A stretch of DNA of 7,797 nucleotides from an uncultured Streptococcus sp. (lineage in GTDB: Bacteria; Bacillota; Bacilli; Lactobacillales; Streptococcaceae): assembly GCA_902479835.1 (NCBI GenBank), contig CABSQC010000047.1, forward strand, positions 1 through 7,797, written 5' to 3'. The translations under genes were made by a program, and so were the position numbers. This document shows positions 6,733 through 7,797 of this stretch, piece after piece (within the stretch, counting starts at the first letter, position 1; each line of letters starts with the position of its first letter). The notes under the pieces are model-generated. The model was not told the origin of the DNA and did not search any database. It saw nothing but the letters and a program-made list of their open reading frames with translations.

Positions 6733-7429
6733 GGTCACCCTCCCCTTCTGTGTCATGGACGTTAAAACATCTCCAAGGAGAGCTCTGGTCACGAACCAAA
6801 TGAATATTCCGATCCGCAAACTGGTTAACCTCTTCAGGGTCATGCGTAATCATCAAAACAGATTTTTGATGGTGATGCGCACTGTGATGCATTAACTCAT
6901 AAAAATCACTCTTTGTCGTTGCATCCATCCCTGTCGTCGGTTCATCTAAAACAAAGATATCCGGATCTGAAGCAAACATCCTAGCAATGACGGCCCGCTG
7001 TTTCTGACCACCAGACAAAGAACCAATCGCCCGATCCTTGAACTCCAGCATTCCAACAGATTCTAAACTCTTCAGAATATGTTTTTCATCGTGCTCATTC
7101 AACTTTCGAAACCAGCCTTTACGAGGATACCGACCTGACTTCACAAATTCATAGACCGTACTTGGAAATCCAGCATTAAAACTAGCAATCTGTTGTGGCA
7201 AATAAGCAATCCTTAACTTCTTTCCCTTAACATTCGTCTTTGAAATCTCAACTGTCCCGACCTTGGGCTGTAAAATGCCAAGACTAGCCTTAATCAAGGT
7301 TGACTTAGCAGCTCCATTCTCACCAGTCAGCGTAACAAACTCTCCACTATCTAAGTAGTAATTGATCCCTTCCAGAACCGGTTCTCGATCATAATAGAAC
7401 GATAAATTTGAAACCGTAATATACCTCAA
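6725..7429 (-). CDS. adcC: AdcC zinc ABC transporter ATP-binding protein
   Basis: The 234-residue cytoplasmic ATPase that powers zinc import through AdcB. Motifs in order: Walker [10 protein letters not shown] (36-44, Ala where most ABC proteins have the third Gly), Q-loop YLPQQ (76-80), signature LSGGQ (138-142), Walker B IFVLDEP (158-164), D-loop TGMDA (166-170) and switch His H196. A His cluster HHSAHHH (181-187) follows the D-loop. The C-terminal stretch SPWRCFNVH is, from memory, also present in pneumococcal AdcC. The start is TTG at 7429-7427, giving MRYITVSN. No ATG lies in frame nearby, GAGGAG is seven bases upstream, and one base separates it from the adcR stop. The gene's end overlaps the adcB start by eight bases. 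It is intact. Confidence 0.96.
   Translation of the reverse strand: MRYITVSNLSFYYDREPVLEGINYYLDSGEFVTLTGENGAAKSTLIKASLGILQPKVGTVEISKTNVKGKKLRIAYLPQQIASFNAGFPSTVYEFVKSGRYPRKGWFRKLNEHDEKHILKSLESVGMLEFKDRAIGSLSGGQKQRAVIARMFASDPDIFVLDEPTTGMDATTKSDFYELMHHSAHHHQKSVLMITHDPEEVNQFADRNIHLVRDQSSPWRCFNVHDTEGEGDHA
6738..6747 (-). promoter_or_regulatory. adcB: ribosome binding site that fixes the adcB start
   Basis: AAGGGGAGGG, read on the minus strand, ends five bases before ATG at 6732-6730. It lies inside the last codons of adcC. It supports the 267-residue AdcB over the longer 304-residue reading. Confidence 0.85.
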
Positions 7430-7430
7430 A

Positions 7431-7797
7431 CTATAACTCCTCTTCCAATAAATCTAAAAACCGCGAAATGACCCCTTGCTCATTCTTAGTAAACTTCGAC
7501 AAAACATCCTCATAAGTGTGAAGGGTATGCTGATGGTGGTGCTGATGCTCTAATGCAATCGGCTTACCAATTTCAGTTAAGCGATAATAGAGAACCCGAG
7601 CATCATTTTCATCTCGATAAGTCTCCAGCATTCCCTGACTTAATAAGGGCTTCACGGCCTTCGTGATAGCAGCCTGACTGACATTCAATTTCTTAGCTAA
7701 AACAGAATTGGTTAGAGCTTCATCAGCAACCAGCATCAAAATATGTTCCTGAGTGTTGGTTAATGAAACACCACTTGTACAAGAACCAACTAAAATC
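7431..7797 (-). CDS. adcR: AdcR zinc-responsive MarR-family repressor (5' end missing)
   Basis: The visible 121 residues run to the right edge from [18 protein letters not shown]. The frame is open throughout; a TTG at 7739-7737 is an internal Leu codon, not the start. AdcR is a dimeric winged-helix regulator that binds zinc and represses adc and other zinc-uptake genes. The helix-turn-helix is around [19 protein letters not shown] and the wing around [12 protein letters not shown]. Adding 24 to the visible numbering puts C, E, H, E, H and H on pneumococcal positions 30, 41, 42, 107, 108 and 112, which are known zinc ligands. The remaining ligand, E24, would be the first residue beyond the edge. 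That implies a protein of about 145 residues with 24 missing. It is first in the operon, with its stop one base before the adcC TTG. The promoter and operator are outside the window. Confidence 0.95.
   Translation of the reverse strand, partial: ILVGSCTSGVSLTNTQEHILMLVADEALTNSVLAKKLNVSQAAITKAVKPLLSQGMLETYRDENDARVLYYRLTEIGKPIALEHQHHHQHTLHTYEDVLSKFTKNEQGVISRFLDLLEEEL
7437..7442 (-). promoter_or_regulatory. adcC: ribosome binding site for the TTG start of adcC
   Basis: GAGGAG, formed by two of the last Glu codons of adcR, lies seven bases before the TTG at 7429-7427. With the adcR stop between them, ribosomes finishing adcR are well placed to start adcC. Confidence 0.75.

Noticed and set aside
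6817..6828. AdcR-box-like sequence CAAACTGGTTAA (10 of 12 bases of TTAACYRGTTAA) inside adcC
   Set aside because: It lies deep in coding sequence, about 90 bases before adcB, with no promoter nearby, and the bases are explained by the codons for Val-Asn-Gln-Phe. Chance is the simpler reading.
6733..6843. 37-codon N-terminal extension of AdcB
   Set aside because: It overlaps the adcC coding end by over 100 bases, and the strong ribosome site sits before ATG 6732. The usual AdcB length is matched without it.
1..7797. Mobile element, CRISPR array, toxin-antitoxin pair, RNA gene or other new system
   Set aside because: No transposase or integrase, spaced repeats, tRNA/rRNA sequence or small paired genes were seen; nearly all of the window is covered by recognisable housekeeping and metabolic genes.

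Overview
The window reads as chromosome of a Firmicute, almost certainly a Streptococcus of the mitis/sanguinis/parasanguinis type. The evidence is a complete adcR-adcC-adcB-adcA zinc-uptake order, an AdcA with a fused ZinT domain, an AdcR whose visible metal ligands fall on the pneumococcal positions, and a set of intracellular mannosidases of the kind described for pneumococcal N-glycan breakdown. The species cannot be fixed from this sequence. No insertion sequence, phage gene, tRNA, rRNA or CRISPR array was seen.

Left part (1-3688): N-glycan mannose trimming. The minus strand carries a GH125 exo-alpha-1,6-mannosidase, followed downstream by the first 13 codons of what looks like a GH38 alpha-mannosidase cut by the window edge. 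Diverging from these, on the plus strand, is a GH92 alpha-mannosidase (likely alpha-1,2). None of the three starts with a signal peptide, so imported high-mannose glycans are probably trimmed in the cytoplasm: GH92 removes alpha-1,2 caps, and GH38 and GH125 remove inner alpha-1,3 and alpha-1,6 mannoses. The 216-base divergent spacer (1397-1612) holds an extended -10 promoter for GH92, two cre-like boxes suggesting CcpA carbon-catabolite control, and a weaker candidate promoter for GH125.

Middle (3689-4420): a strong two-way terminator separates GH92 from a convergent gene for a small lipoprotein with a low-complexity linker and a C-terminal domain resembling DUF6287, of unknown function. It has its own well-formed promoter. 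Behind it lies the terminator of the adc operon.

Right part (4421-7797): the zinc operon on the minus strand, transcribed from beyond the right edge. It encodes AdcR (zinc-responsive MarR-type repressor, 5' end missing), AdcC (ATPase, TTG start), AdcB (ABC-3 permease) and AdcA (zinc-binding lipoprotein with a ZinT domain). The genes abut or overlap, so translation is probably coupled. The operon promoter and its AdcR operator are outside the window.

Most of this is recognisable biology and I see no convincing undescribed system. The points most worth a second look are the double cre-like element, the glutamine in the usual GH92 Asn-Glu-Pro motif, the orphan lipoprotein with its A8 tract, and the closeness of the mannosidase and zinc loci.
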